DNA from: Anaerolineales bacterium
GTDB lineage: Bacteria; Chloroflexota; Anaerolineae; Anaerolineales; Villigracilaceae
DNA: 64,000 bases
Direction of reading: 5' to 3'
NCBI GenBank assembly: GCA_020634885.1
Contig: JACKAW010000002.1
Span: 310,001-374,000 of the forward strand
Made by a program: the position numbers and the translations under genes
In this document: piece by piece, positions 8,499 to 16,862 of the stretch
Layout of the letters: each line of letters starts with the position of its first letter
Position numbering within the stretch: the stretch's first letter is position 1
Notes under the pieces: model-generated
The model's database searches: none
What the model was told of the DNA's origin: nothing
The model's input: only the letters and a program-made list of their open reading frames with translations

Positions 8499-9095
8499 AT
8501 GATAAATTTTCTCTTCCCCCTCCTCGGTTACTTGTTCGGCTCGCTTCCCTTTTCAATTTGGGTCACACGCTTTGTCAAAAACGTGGATGTACGTGACGCA
8601 GGCTCTGGTCATGCGACCACCACGAACACCATTCGTCAGGCGGGGTTTGGTTGGGGCGCGTTGGTGCTCATCCTTGATATTGCCAAGGGATTTTTCCCCG
8701 TTTACCTTGCGGTTCGTTTTTCGGGTGAAACCTGGGTCGTTGCATTGACGGCTGCTTTTGCTGTCGTGGGGCATTGCTGGCCCCTCTTCGCCCAATTTCG
8801 CGGAGGGATGGGGCTTGCCACGGCGGGCGGCGGCATTCTTGCCGTTGCACCTTTGGCATTTTTGGTCTGTTTGGGTTTGCTGATCTTGCTTACGCTGACG
8901 ATGCGTCATTCTGCCCGGGCAAGCGTCGTTGCAGGAATTCTATTTGCGCCTGTGTTATGGCTGCTTAATTTTCGCGGCGATATTTTATGGCTGACATTTG
9001 GCGCAGGGCTTGTGATCGCCTTCCGCTTTTTGATCGATTGGAATCGCAAGTACCGCGAGCTATGGCTTGATCGTGAGAAAAAAGCCGCAGAGTAA
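8499..9095 (+). CDS. plsY: PlsY-like glycerol-3-phosphate acyltransferase
   Basis: 198 residues from MINFLFPLLG, an integral membrane protein with about five helices. PlsY transfers acyl groups from acyl phosphate to glycerol 3-phosphate in phospholipid synthesis. Motif 1 appears as GSLPFSIW followed by DVRDAGSGHATTTNTIRQAG (family: GSGNIGATN), motif 2 as LDIAKG, and motif 3 as GHCWPLFAQFRGGMGLAT (family: FKGGKGVAT). Several normally fixed residues differ (GN to GH, KGGKG to RGGMG), so activity or substrate may have shifted. The upstream in-frame ATG at 8457 adds only a poorly conserved leader; the 8499 start fits family length. Confidence 0.7.
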   Translation: MINFLFPLLGYLFGSLPFSIWVTRFVKNVDVRDAGSGHATTTNTIRQAGFGWGALVLILDIAKGFFPVYLAVRFSGETWVVALTAAFAVVGHCWPLFAQFRGGMGLATAGGGILAVAPLAFLVCLGLLILLTLTMRHSARASVVAGILFAPVLWLLNFRGDILWLTFGAGLVIAFRFLIDWNRKYRELWLDREKKAAE

Positions 9096-9110
9096 AAATA
9101 TAATGCCCAT

Positions 9111-9159
9111 GGTCACAAATTGCGCGTTCCCCCTTCTCAAAAAAGCGCAATTTGTGACC
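9111..9159. repeat. 15-bp perfect inverted repeat hairpin, possible small RNA start
   Basis: GGTCACAAATTGCGC (9111-9125) and its exact reverse complement (9145-9159) with a 19-nt loop. A TATAAT sits 6 bases upstream (9099-9104) and a terminator follows at 9219-9247. There is no T run directly after this hairpin, so it is not a simple terminator. Confidence 0.5.
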
Positions 9160-9218
9160 GCGCTGGGTATAACTTGGGGAGGTAGAAACAAATACGAGCG
9201 GAGTGTGAAGCGTGAATC

Positions 9219-9247
9219 AAAAAAGGACGGGCTTTCCGTCCTTTTTT
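9219..9247. terminator. Rho-independent terminator
   Basis: Arms AAAAAAGGACGG and CCGTCCTTTTTT around GCTTT, between the convergent plsY-like and PP2C genes; its right end overlaps the PP2C stop. Almost the same stem is used at 34701-34740. Confidence 0.9.
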
Positions 9248-10112
9248 ATTCTCCAGTCAACCAGCCGAGTATTCCACTTTTCTTGGGCATTGTGTCTTCC
9301 ACCCTCGGCATTGCCATTAAAACCACGGTGATGTTATCGTGCCCGCCACGTTCGTTGGCAAGGTTGATCAGCGCTTCGGCTGCGGATTTTAGATCGTGCT
9401 TTGAACGGATGATGTCCTTGATCTCGTCATCCCAGACCAGGTCGGTTAAACCGTCTGAACAGAGCAAAATGGTATCGCCAGGTTCGAGATGAAACCCCTG
9501 ATTGTTAATCGACTCTTCGTCTGTTTCGGCATTATCAATGCGCAGGCGAAAATCCACTTCGGGCAGGCGCATCCCGCCAAGGTAGCGGCGAATGACATGT
9601 ACATTGGGGTGGCTGCGCATTTGCTCGGCGCTGATGATGCCCTTTTCGTAGGCTTCCTGCACCCAACTATGGTCAATGCTGAGTTGTTGAATGAACTTTC
9701 CGCGCAAAAGGTAGATGCGTGAATCGCCGACATAAGCGGTATAAAGTTTGTTCTCGATCACCCATGCGCAGGCGCAGGTTGCGCCCATGCCTTTTTCTTC
9801 TTCTTTGGCGGTAGCGTGTGCAGCGATGGCTTCGCTGGCTTCTTGAATGGCGCTCTCAAGGATCTTGACCGGCTTTTTGGCATTACTTTCCGCCACATGC
9901 ATACTAATGTAGTTGATCGCGAGTTCCGCCGCTACTTCACCAGCACGATGCCCGCCAATGCCATCTGCCACCACGGCAAAAACCGCCGAACGCGAATCTT
10001 CTTTGCCAAGTTGGAAAGATGAAACCGCATAACGGTCTTCATTGTTCTTGCCTGAAAGCCCTGCATGGCTGAGAGCTGCGGTATGAATGTGGGCAAGTGT
10101 GGTTCGGATCAT
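9246..10112 (-). CDS. PP2C-type serine/threonine protein phosphatase
   Basis: 288 residues. PPM phosphatases remove phosphate from Ser/Thr using two metal ions. Metal-binding motifs are all present: NNEDRYAV (near residue 20), ADGIGGHRAGEVAA (near 49), GDSRIYLLR (near 128), and SDGLTDLVWDDEI with ERGGHDNITVVLM near the C-terminus. This is the full bacterial PrpC/Stp1 set. Its ATG overlaps the stop of the FHA protein gene as ATGA, so translation is coupled. Its usual partner, a Hanks-type kinase, is not in this window. The combination of phosphatase with an FHA protein suggests phospho-signalling at the membrane (inference). Confidence 0.92.
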   Translation of the reverse strand: MIRTTLAHIHTAALSHAGLSGKNNEDRYAVSSFQLGKEDSRSAVFAVVADGIGGHRAGEVAAELAINYISMHVAESNAKKPVKILESAIQEASEAIAAHATAKEEEKGMGATCACAWVIENKLYTAYVGDSRIYLLRGKFIQQLSIDHSWVQEAYEKGIISAEQMRSHPNVHVIRRYLGGMRLPEVDFRLRIDNAETDEESINNQGFHLEPGDTILLCSDGLTDLVWDDEIKDIIRSKHDLKSAAEALINLANERGGHDNITVVLMAMPRVEDTMPKKSGILGWLTGE

Positions 10113-12034
10113 TCTTCGGGGGACACCAATGTGATTTTTGGAGGACTAATTTGCGGAGGTGTTCGCAACATGAATCGAAAACGTATCTGTCCAAAGTTTA
10201 CCATATCGCCATGTTCCAACCGGCAGCCTTCACGCGGCACAGGTTCGTAGTTTATCCACGTTCCAGCGATGGATTGGAAATCCTGCAAAAGATAACCGCC
10301 ATCATCTGTGGCGCGAATCCCTGCATGGGTGGCGGAGATGGAGGGGTCATCCAAAATATTGGAGCATTGCACCGGGTCGGTTCCAAAGATGAGTTCACTG
10401 CCGTTCAATGGGATGGGCGGAATCGCTGCAATTTGACCATCCACTTGCAACCACACCAAAGATGCCGCCGCCTCTTGTTCAGACGTTTTAGCGGCTTTGG
10501 CGTTTCTGGCTTTGGCTGCCGGCTTTGAGCTTTTCTCCTTAGGGAGCGGACCCGTCTTGGGTTCAATAATTGCAGGAATGGACTGGGTCAGCGGGTCATT
10601 TTGTACACGTCGCTGTTCTTGAATACTGCGAAGTGAAAGGAAACGAAGCCTGCCCCCAAGCAGAATTGCGAAGAGAACCAACCCGGCAATGAGGATCGCA
10701 CCGAAGGTCAGTTGGGAACGGTATTTGGCAAGCAAGGCGGCGGGTCCACTTGGGGGGCGGATGACGGTGAGAATGACAGGCAGCGCCATGCTGGTTTTGC
10801 TCAGCCCAAGCGTATCCACCGCTTCTACGGTGATCTGGTGTTCACCGCTGATGTTGTAGGGGGTCAGATCCCAGGTAAAGGAGGTGAAGGGTTCAGCCGT
10901 GTTTTCGTCTACTGCGATGCCGTCTACATATAGGACTGTGCGAGCGAGCGGGCGTTCGTACCCATCGGGAAATTCGACAATGATGTCAATTTGCTGTGAT
11001 TCCGGCAGGAGTCTTTCGGTATTGAAGGGGTCATCTTCGGGAGCCTGTCTTGTGATCTGTGCCGCAGGAGCAACCGGAAACGGGTTGGGGGGCTGAAGCG
11101 CCAAACTGAAGGGTTGGGTGTTGGCTGTTACATTTCCGCCGGTTGGCAGGGTCACTTGCAAAGTGAGGTTGTGTTCGCCTGAAATGTTCAGGTGCGAGGT
11201 GTACGAAAGGGTGTAAACGCGGCGCAAGGGTGAAAAGTATGTTTCAAGGTCGGGGAAGCGTTCTTCTCCGGAGAATTGAAACATGGTGCCGCCGGTTTGA
11301 ATGGCAAGGTTATTAAAGAGGGCTGCGCTGGTGGTGGTGAAGGTGGTGTTTGCATCCACATACCAAACATAAACACGGATGTTGTTCTCAACCGCTTTTT
11401 CGAGCAATGGCTCAAGCTGTACGGCAAGGTCTGCATTTTCCATTTGCGGGGTAATGAATAGCACAGCACGTTTCATGCCCAGTCGCGGTGTTTGTCCGCT
11501 TACAACATCCAATGCGGTGGCGAGAGATTGCAAATTGGGTGTGGTCGTTCGTAAATCCGGGTCGAAGCCTTGCAAGCCGACCACAAAATCGGCTGGCGAG
11601 GAGTGGTTGATGATGGGTCCCGTTTGGGAGACGAGGCTCATATCATCGGGCAGGTCGGCGGGGCGTACCTGCGCCCATTGCTGAATGATCTGTGATACTC
11701 GTTGAAAGCGTGAGATGCCGTTGGCGTTTTGTGCAGCCAGCGCTTCACCCTGATTAAAGGCAACCACCACTTGCAGGGGTACGGCTATTTCGTTGAAAGA
11801 ATCGGCTGGGAGGGGCTGTCCGTTTTCTAGTACAGTAACCGCTTCCGGCTTGAGCCCTGAGGCGAAAATTCCGGTGATGTCGGTCACATCCACGAACCCG
11901 GTCAGGGTTGGGAAGGTGGATGTATCTACGTTGTAGAGTGTGGCAGAAGCAGCATTCTGTCCCTGCGCACGGGCAGGGACAGAAATGCCAAACAGAAAAG
12001 TTATTGCAATGACAACAAGAAGGGATTTACGCAT
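10109..12034 (-). CDS. Secreted/membrane VWA-like protein with C-terminal FHA domain
   Basis: 641 residues. A signal peptide (1-23, ending ARAQG) leads to an extracytoplasmic part: an early FVDVTDITG.F segment, a VWA-like fold over about 60-290 with RAVLFITPQM and VYVWYVDA strands, and Ig-like repeats (AGEH/SGEHQITVEAVDTLG). One membrane helix at about 440-460 leads to a cytoplasmic basic linker and an FHA domain (about 547-625) containing FGTDPVQCSN, ISATHAGI and GTWIN. The usual Arg of the GR/SRxH motif is missing (SATH) and NGT is AGT, so phosphothreonine binding may be altered. Overlaps the PP2C gene by 4 bases and the membrane protein gene upstream by 8. Confidence 0.8.
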   Translation of the reverse strand: MRKSLLVVIAITFLFGISVPARAQGQNAASATLYNVDTSTFPTLTGFVDVTDITGIFASGLKPEAVTVLENGQPLPADSFNEIAVPLQVVVAFNQGEALAAQNANGISRFQRVSQIIQQWAQVRPADLPDDMSLVSQTGPIINHSSPADFVVGLQGFDPDLRTTTPNLQSLATALDVVSGQTPRLGMKRAVLFITPQMENADLAVQLEPLLEKAVENNIRVYVWYVDANTTFTTTSAALFNNLAIQTGGTMFQFSGEERFPDLETYFSPLRRVYTLSYTSHLNISGEHNLTLQVTLPTGGNVTANTQPFSLALQPPNPFPVAPAAQITRQAPEDDPFNTERLLPESQQIDIIVEFPDGYERPLARTVLYVDGIAVDENTAEPFTSFTWDLTPYNISGEHQITVEAVDTLGLSKTSMALPVILTVIRPPSGPAALLAKYRSQLTFGAILIAGLVLFAILLGGRLRFLSLRSIQEQRRVQNDPLTQSIPAIIEPKTGPLPKEKSSKPAAKARNAKAAKTSEQEAAASLVWLQVDGQIAAIPPIPLNGSELIFGTDPVQCSNILDDPSISATHAGIRATDDGGYLLQDFQSIAGTWINYEPVPREGCRLEHGDMVNFGQIRFRFMLRTPPQISPPKITLVSPEE

Positions 12035-12986
12035 CAGCCTGTATGATTAGGGGGGTGTTGTTATTTTGCAAGAGCGCGGTTAGTTGTTTGTACGAGAGCG
12101 CCCATGCGGTTTTGATATATGCGGTGAGCACGCCGTTTAACCCAATGAGGATGGGTAGGTAGGCGCCGCAACAAATGATGGATATCCACACGGTGACGGG
12201 GAGGGCATCCCCAGGTTGGAAGTTGCCCATAAAGCCGATAAAGAGTGGCACAAGTGCCAAGATCAGTGGCAGGGCAAAAAGTCCTCCAATGAGCGCGCCG
12301 CCAATTCCCAGGATCAGAGATAAGGCGATCATGCCGCCAATGTCTGATTTGGCGATTTCCCAACCGCGTTGGATGCTTTCAAAAACAGTGAGGTCTTCAG
12401 CCACGATGGCTGCCTGTGCTTGTTCAAGTACCACGTTGACGACCCAGCCAATTGGAATGAGCAGGCATAAGAACGGCAGAATGCAAAGCATGGCGATCCC
12501 TGCGGTTGCTATACCCAAAACGAAGGCGGGGATGAGAATGATCATCACAAGCAGGAACATCACCATCCCTACCAGAAAGTTCAAGCCAAAGAAGCGCCAG
12601 AAGTAGGGCATACTTTCAGACCAGAGTTCGGCAAACAGAAGGGATGAGGCGCCGTCTTCCAGTTTGTATACACCTTTGAGGATGCCGATACGTCCCATCA
12701 TGCCGAGGGCATAGAAGGCGAAGGATAAAAGCACCAACACAAGACAAATGGCAATGATAATAAGCAGGTATTCTTGAAGAAAGTTGCTGATCTCGCCGAA
12801 TATTTGTTCTGAGCCGCCCGTAAAATCAGATGGATTCCCGCTGCTGGATGAATTGCCGCTTCCGCTGTTGGAAGAGCCGCCATTGCTACTTGCAAACCCT
12901 GCAAAGATACCGAAGATCCAAAGAACTTTATAGTTCCAAATGATCTCCCATGAACGGGTAATAATTTTTCCAAGATCGAGTTTCAT
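12027..12986 (-). CDS. Polytopic membrane protein (paralogue of 13139-14047)
   Basis: 319 residues from the ATG at MKLDLGKIITR, which has an AGGAGA site; codons upstream look non-coding. About six membrane helices. A Gly/Ser/Asn-rich loop follows the first helix (about residues 33-65, SSNSGSGNSSSSGNPSD). The segment VVNVVLEQAQAAIVAEDL..FESIQRGWEIAK resembles the 'DUF7544 / glycerophosphodiester phosphodiesterase membrane domain'-like proteins common beside signalling genes. The next gene upstream is a paralogue. The family is not of known function; a membrane scaffold for the FHA/PP2C pair is only a guess from the shared operon. Confidence 0.65.
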   Translation of the reverse strand: MKLDLGKIITRSWEIIWNYKVLWIFGIFAGFASSNGGSSNSGSGNSSSSGNPSDFTGGSEQIFGEISNFLQEYLLIIIAICLVLVLLSFAFYALGMMGRIGILKGVYKLEDGASSLLFAELWSESMPYFWRFFGLNFLVGMVMFLLVMIILIPAFVLGIATAGIAMLCILPFLCLLIPIGWVVNVVLEQAQAAIVAEDLTVFESIQRGWEIAKSDIGGMIALSLILGIGGALIGGLFALPLILALVPLFIGFMGNFQPGDALPVTVWISIICCGAYLPILIGLNGVLTAYIKTAWALSYKQLTALLQNNNTPLIIQADA

Positions 12987-13138
12987 AATATTCTCCTGAG
13001 AGGTGTGAAATTTCCTCCCGAGACGCCCCCGAATCATACACTAGTCAAAGGTTTCCGTCTACAGGGGGGTGTGCGGGCAGATCACCTTTACCTACGGGGA
13101 GAGTGGGGTTGAGGTCGCACAAAATGGGTTCAGAGAAT

Positions 13139-14047
13139 TTATTCTGTTTCTGAAGAGGAGATCGACTCTGATACAGCGTAGACGACAGTATTGCCCCCGC
13201 CGCCCAAACGTAAATACCCAAGAGTGAGGGTGGTGGTCATAAATGTCCCGCTAACACCGGAAAAGAGCGCCATAAGGGGGATGTACAAGCAGATGAAGGA
13301 GATCATCACCACGCCAAATATCTGCTCACTGATATCCATGCCCGACTCTGCAACGAATGAAATCATACCCGCCGGGATCATCACAGGAACAGTTAGAAGC
13401 CCGCTCAGGATCATGGTGACAAAGTAAATAATGAGGGTCAGGATGATGAACTTCCATACATGTTCGCGCACAACATCCAACGCGCGTCTGACCGCTTCCC
13501 ATGATCCCAAGCCCTCATCGATCACCGAGACAGTTGCTCCATTCATCACAGCGAGCACCAGAAACGAAAGGGGAGTTAGAAGCAGCATTACCGGTTGAAG
13601 ACAAATCGATGCCATGCCCATTGTCACAGCCGTAAGCGCCGCCACACACAGAAAGAAAATGGTGAAGAACAACCCCATGCTCAATTGGACGATAAGCATC
13701 GCGCCCACTGCCCGCCCAAAATACTCGAAGCCATCGCGAACCAATTCCATGAAAGAGGTGGAGTCTTCGCTGCGTTCAACCCGTAAAATTCCCAACGCCA
13801 GAGATGTGAATCCTGCTGCGCTGGTTACAACACTGATTATCCCACCCAAGGCAAGGATGCCCACCCACAATAAAATGACAATGCCCCCATTATCACTGCC
13901 TTCGTTCAATAAAAAGACGGGGAGGATAAAAACAAACATTATGCCGGTGACGATCAGCATGGGAAACACAAGAAAAAGTGAGAAGGATTTGTGCTTCCAC
14001 AAAATTTGGACGGAACGGGTTAATACATTGCCATAATCGAAGTTCAT
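13139..14047 (-). CDS. Polytopic membrane protein (paralogue of 12027-12986)
   Basis: 302 residues from MNFDYGNVLTRS, start supported by GGAG 7 nt upstream. The N-termini of the two paralogues align (LTRS.QILWKHKSF against ITRSWEIIWNYKV), as do later blocks (VSVIDEGLGSWEAVRRALDVV against AAIVAEDLTVFESIQRGWEIA). About six membrane helices. It lacks the Gly/Ser-rich loop of its neighbour. It leads a same-strand group ending in the PP2C gene, but a gap of 152 bases to the next gene leaves room for a second promoter. Function unknown. Confidence 0.65.
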   Translation of the reverse strand: MNFDYGNVLTRSVQILWKHKSFSLFLVFPMLIVTGIMFVFILPVFLLNEGSDNGGIVILLWVGILALGGIISVVTSAAGFTSLALGILRVERSEDSTSFMELVRDGFEYFGRAVGAMLIVQLSMGLFFTIFFLCVAALTAVTMGMASICLQPVMLLLTPLSFLVLAVMNGATVSVIDEGLGSWEAVRRALDVVREHVWKFIILTLIIYFVTMILSGLLTVPVMIPAGMISFVAESGMDISEQIFGVVMISFICLYIPLMALFSGVSGTFMTTTLTLGYLRLGGGGNTVVYAVSESISSSETE

Positions 14048-14097
14048 TTCAATCTCCAATCTACAGTCACCAATCAGAAATTGCAAGTCACCTCATT

Positions 14098-15633
14098 TTA
14101 TTCCCATTCAATCGTCGCAGGCGGCTTGCTCGTTATATCATACACCACGCGGTTAATACCCTGCACCTCGTTCACGATGCGGCTTGAAACCTTTGCCAAA
14201 AGATCAAACGGTAATCTTGCCCAATCGGCGGTCATAAAATCATCGGTTGCCACAGCGCGGATCGCCGCCGCCTCTTGATAAGTGCGCTGGTCGCCCATCA
14301 CACCCACAGAGCGCACCGGCAATAAGACCATAAACGCCTGTGAAGTCTGCGCGCCTTTTCCCAGAAAACCCGCTTTGGATAATTCTTCCAGAAGGATCGC
14401 ATCCGCCGCCCGCAGACGGGATACACGCTCAGGCGTACACTCCCCGAGGCAACGCACGGTCAACCCCGGACCTGGGAACGGTTGCCGCCACACCAAGCCT
14501 TGATTCAAGCCGAGAGCTTCTCCCACCAACCGCACTTCATCCTTGAATAAATATCGCAGCGGCTCGACGAGTTCAAATTGCATGTCTTCAGGCAAACCGC
14601 CCACATTGTGGTGTGACTTGATCTTCGCCGCCTTGTCACGATCCTTGCCCGAGGACTCAACCACATCGGGATAGATCGTCCCCTGCACCAAAAAATGCGG
14701 CTGACCCACATTCTTCGCCTCACGCTCAAAAATACGAATGAACTTCTCACCGACAATGCGGCGCTTTTTCTCCGGGTCGGTTTGTCCTTTCAACGCACCG
14801 AGAAAATCGTCAGCGGCATCTACAGTAATGAGTTCAGCACCCAGCCCCCCCCGAAATGCCGAAGCGACTTGAGCCCCTTCATTGGCGCGCAAGAGTCCCG
14901 TATCCACAAAAACACAAACGAGCTGATCGCCAATCGCTTTATGCACCAGCGCCGCCGCGACAGAAGAATCCACGCCACCAGAAACCGCCGCGAGGACGCG
15001 CTCTTTGCCAACCTGTTTACGAATTTTTTCCACAGCATCGTCAATGATGTTGGCGGGCGTCCAATTGGGTTTAACGCCGCAGATATCAACCGCAAAGTGC
15101 TGAATGAGTTCGGTTCCATTCGGGGTGTGATTCACCTCAGGGTGAAATTGCACCCCGAAATATTTGCGTTGCAAGTCGCCCATTGCGGCGAAGGGACTAT
15201 TGCCAGATTTTGCCAGCGCAATAAAACCCTCGGGCAGTTGCGTTACCTTGTCGCCGTGCGACATCCAGACGGTGGAGAGATTGGTAATTAGTGGATTGGT
15301 AATTAGTAATTCAATTTCGGCATGACCATACTCACGTTGAGCCGATGAATCCACCTTGCCGCCGAGGGCGTGGGTGAGGGCTTGCATCCCATAGCAAATG
15401 CCGAGGATGGGAAGTCCGCTTTCGAGGATGAATTTTTGAATGAAAGGTGCGTTCTCCTCGTACACGGATTTAGGTCCGCCGGAGAGGATGAACCCTTTGG
15501 GTTGAATGGCGAGAATTTTTTCCTGCGGTGCGTCCCACGGAAAGAGCTCGCAATAGACCTGCGCTTCACGAACGCGGCGGGCAATGATCTGAGCGTATTG
15601 AGAACCGAAATCGAGAATGGCGATTGAATTCAT
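14098..15633 (-). CDS. guaA: GMP synthase (glutamine-hydrolysing)
   Basis: 511 residues from MNSIAILDFGSQYAQ, the standard start. GuaA converts XMP, ATP and glutamine to GMP. The class I glutamine amidotransferase domain (1-190) has the nucleophile in GICYGMQAL and the His/Glu in FHPEVNHT. The ATP pyrophosphatase P-loop is SGGVDSSVAAAL (near residue 225), and the C-terminal dimerisation domain ends at the conserved PPATIEWE. Full family length. Oddity: codons for ITNPLITNL (genomic 15289-15325) are a tandem 15-bp repeat that is also found in the valS leader. xpt and a HIT protein lie just upstream on the same strand, a purine cluster. Confidence 0.97.
   Translation of the reverse strand: MNSIAILDFGSQYAQIIARRVREAQVYCELFPWDAPQEKILAIQPKGFILSGGPKSVYEENAPFIQKFILESGLPILGICYGMQALTHALGGKVDSSAQREYGHAEIELLITNPLITNLSTVWMSHGDKVTQLPEGFIALAKSGNSPFAAMGDLQRKYFGVQFHPEVNHTPNGTELIQHFAVDICGVKPNWTPANIIDDAVEKIRKQVGKERVLAAVSGGVDSSVAAALVHKAIGDQLVCVFVDTGLLRANEGAQVASAFRGGLGAELITVDAADDFLGALKGQTDPEKKRRIVGEKFIRIFEREAKNVGQPHFLVQGTIYPDVVESSGKDRDKAAKIKSHHNVGGLPEDMQFELVEPLRYLFKDEVRLVGEALGLNQGLVWRQPFPGPGLTVRCLGECTPERVSRLRAADAILLEELSKAGFLGKGAQTSQAFMVLLPVRSVGVMGDQRTYQEAAAIRAVATDDFMTADWARLPFDLLAKVSSRIVNEVQGINRVVYDITSKPPATIEWE
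15289..15325. repeat. Tandem 15-bp repeat inside guaA
   Basis: Two copies of GATTGGTAATTAGTG-type sequence in frame within guaA. The same 16 bases TTACTAATTACCAATC (reverse strand) occur in the valS T-box leader near 31629-31644. Confidence 0.6.
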
Positions 15634-15641
15634 GTTTATTC

Positions 15642-15735
15642 CTGTAGGGGCGACCTTCACAGTCGCCCTTGGTTTCGGATGTAGGGGTAACCTTCATGGT
15701 TGCCCATTGGACAGGGGCAAGCCCTGTCCCTACAG
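15642..15735. repeat. Composite palindromic element with three hairpins
   Basis: The ends are exact inverted repeats: CTGTAGGG at 15642 and CCCTACAG at 15728-15735. Between them are three short stems: GGGCGAC..GTCGCCC, GGTAACC..GGTTGCC and GACAGGG..CCCTGTC. The right edge supplies the TAG stop of the HIT gene. The third hairpin recurs at 36919-36938. Confidence 0.75.
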
Positions 15736-16077
15736 ATCGGATATTAAATGAAAATGCAAATGTGGAAAATCCTGATACTCGCCGCCATTGACAATGAGAC
15801 GATAGGCTTTGAGGTCAAGTTCTTTCACCAAATTTTGAACTGTGGAATATAGATCTGTTAGAAAAACCGTATTGGCTGGGTCAAGATCGGCAAGTGTTTT
15901 CACCTGCTGTTTGGGGACAATGATGATGTGAACCTTGTAACTGGGGGAAGGGTGGTGGAAAGCGATCAAGTTTGGGGTTTCGTGTAGGCATTTAACGGGA
16001 ATGATAAAACTCATATGGGCAAACATCCAACTGATGAGGAGAGAAATAAACCGAAAACGAAGGAGCTTGATACGCAT
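15730..16077 (-). CDS. HIT family protein (histidine triad nucleotide hydrolase/transferase)
   Basis: 115 residues, start uncertain. HIT enzymes hydrolyse nucleoside phosphoramidates or related nucleotides. The active-site triad is HLHFHLIS near the C-terminus, preceded by NLIAFHHPSPSYKVHIIIVPKQ, where family members have a 'phosphate-strand' histidine. The usual N-terminal CxxC zinc-type segment is absent; instead residues 1-22 are basic and hydrophobic (LLRFRFISLLISWMF), which may be a mis-assigned start, with MSFIIPVKC a possible shorter start. The stop codon lies in the repeat element 15642-15735. Lies between guaA and xpt on the same strand. Confidence 0.7.
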   Translation of the reverse strand: MRIKLLRFRFISLLISWMFAHMSFIIPVKCLHETPNLIAFHHPSPSYKVHIIIVPKQQVKTLADLDPANTVFLTDLYSTVQNLVKELDLKAYRLIVNGGEYQDFPHLHFHLISDL

Positions 16078-16092
16078 GGGTTTATAGATGAT

Positions 16093-16137
16093 AGAGAGCG
16101 GACGATAGCCTTGTTATAAGGCTATCGTCCGCTCTCT
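16093..16137. terminator. Long perfect hairpin after xpt
   Basis: 20-bp perfect inverted repeat (16093-16112 with 16118-16137), loop GTTAT, core GACGATAGCC. It lies directly after the xpt stop. No T run follows on either strand, so it could be a factor-assisted terminator or another palindromic element. Confidence 0.55.
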
Positions 16138-16139
16138 GC

Positions 16140-16712
16140 TTAATCCACAAATGTGATCTTGCCATCATCCAAAGATTTGATGCAGGCAATCGATTCAATC
16201 GGCACGTTCATTGGAGCGAGCGCGTCGCGTCCGCCTTCGAAGATTTTTTCAATGAGTGCGCCAATGCCGACGATCTGCGAGCCAGAGGCTTCAGCCAAAC
16301 GGCACAAGCCTAAGATGGTCTGTCCGCTGGCGAGGAAGTCATCAATGATGAGGACTTTTTCGTTGTTGGCGAGATATTCCGGCGAGACGATCAACTCGAC
16401 CATACGTCCCTTTGTGTGCGAGGGGGCAAGGGTGAGATAGACTTGATCAGGCATGGTGATGGGTTTGGTCTTGCGCGCATATACGACGGGTAAACCCATG
16501 TGAATCCCGGTGGTGATGGCAGGAGCGATGCCGGAGATTTCTGCTGTGAGAATTTTGGTCGCACCCACGTTGGCGAAGCGTTTGGCAAACTCGCGCCCGC
16601 ATTCATCCATAAGCATGGGGTCTACTTGATGATTGACAAAACTATCTACTTTTAGAATTCCACCACCGAGCACTTTCCCCTCTTTTGCGATCCGTTCTTG
16701 TAATGCGTTCAT
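16140..16712 (-). CDS. xpt: Xanthine phosphoribosyltransferase
   Basis: 190 residues, normal length. Xpt salvages xanthine to XMP, the substrate of the GuaA encoded nearby. The PRPP-binding loop is VLIIDDFLASGQT (near residue 120-132). The N-terminus LQERIAKEGKVLGGGILKVDSFVNHQVDP and the following GATKILTAEISGIAPA match Gram-positive Xpt. ATG follows TTGGAGG. No purine riboswitch is visible upstream, unlike many Firmicute xpt genes. Transcribed towards the HIT and guaA genes but separated from them by a strong hairpin. Confidence 0.95.
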   Translation of the reverse strand: MNALQERIAKEGKVLGGGILKVDSFVNHQVDPMLMDECGREFAKRFANVGATKILTAEISGIAPAITTGIHMGLPVVYARKTKPITMPDQVYLTLAPSHTKGRMVELIVSPEYLANNEKVLIIDDFLASGQTILGLCRLAEASGSQIVGIGALIEKIFEGGRDALAPMNVPIESIACIKSLDDGKITFVD

Positions 16713-16862
16713 GCAACCTCCAATTGTCTGGACAAGATATCGGGGGTGATTTTACACCCAATAAAGGAAGATGAGAAATGAAATCACTTTACATGAATCC
16801 AATATCACGCTCTCTCGTTCCACCTGAACGTTTTGTGGTTAAATTGAATCAAGGAGTCTTCC

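Noticed and set aside
9067..9492. 141-codon forward frame after the plsY-like gene
   Set aside because: It runs through a terminator and into the antisense of the PP2C gene.
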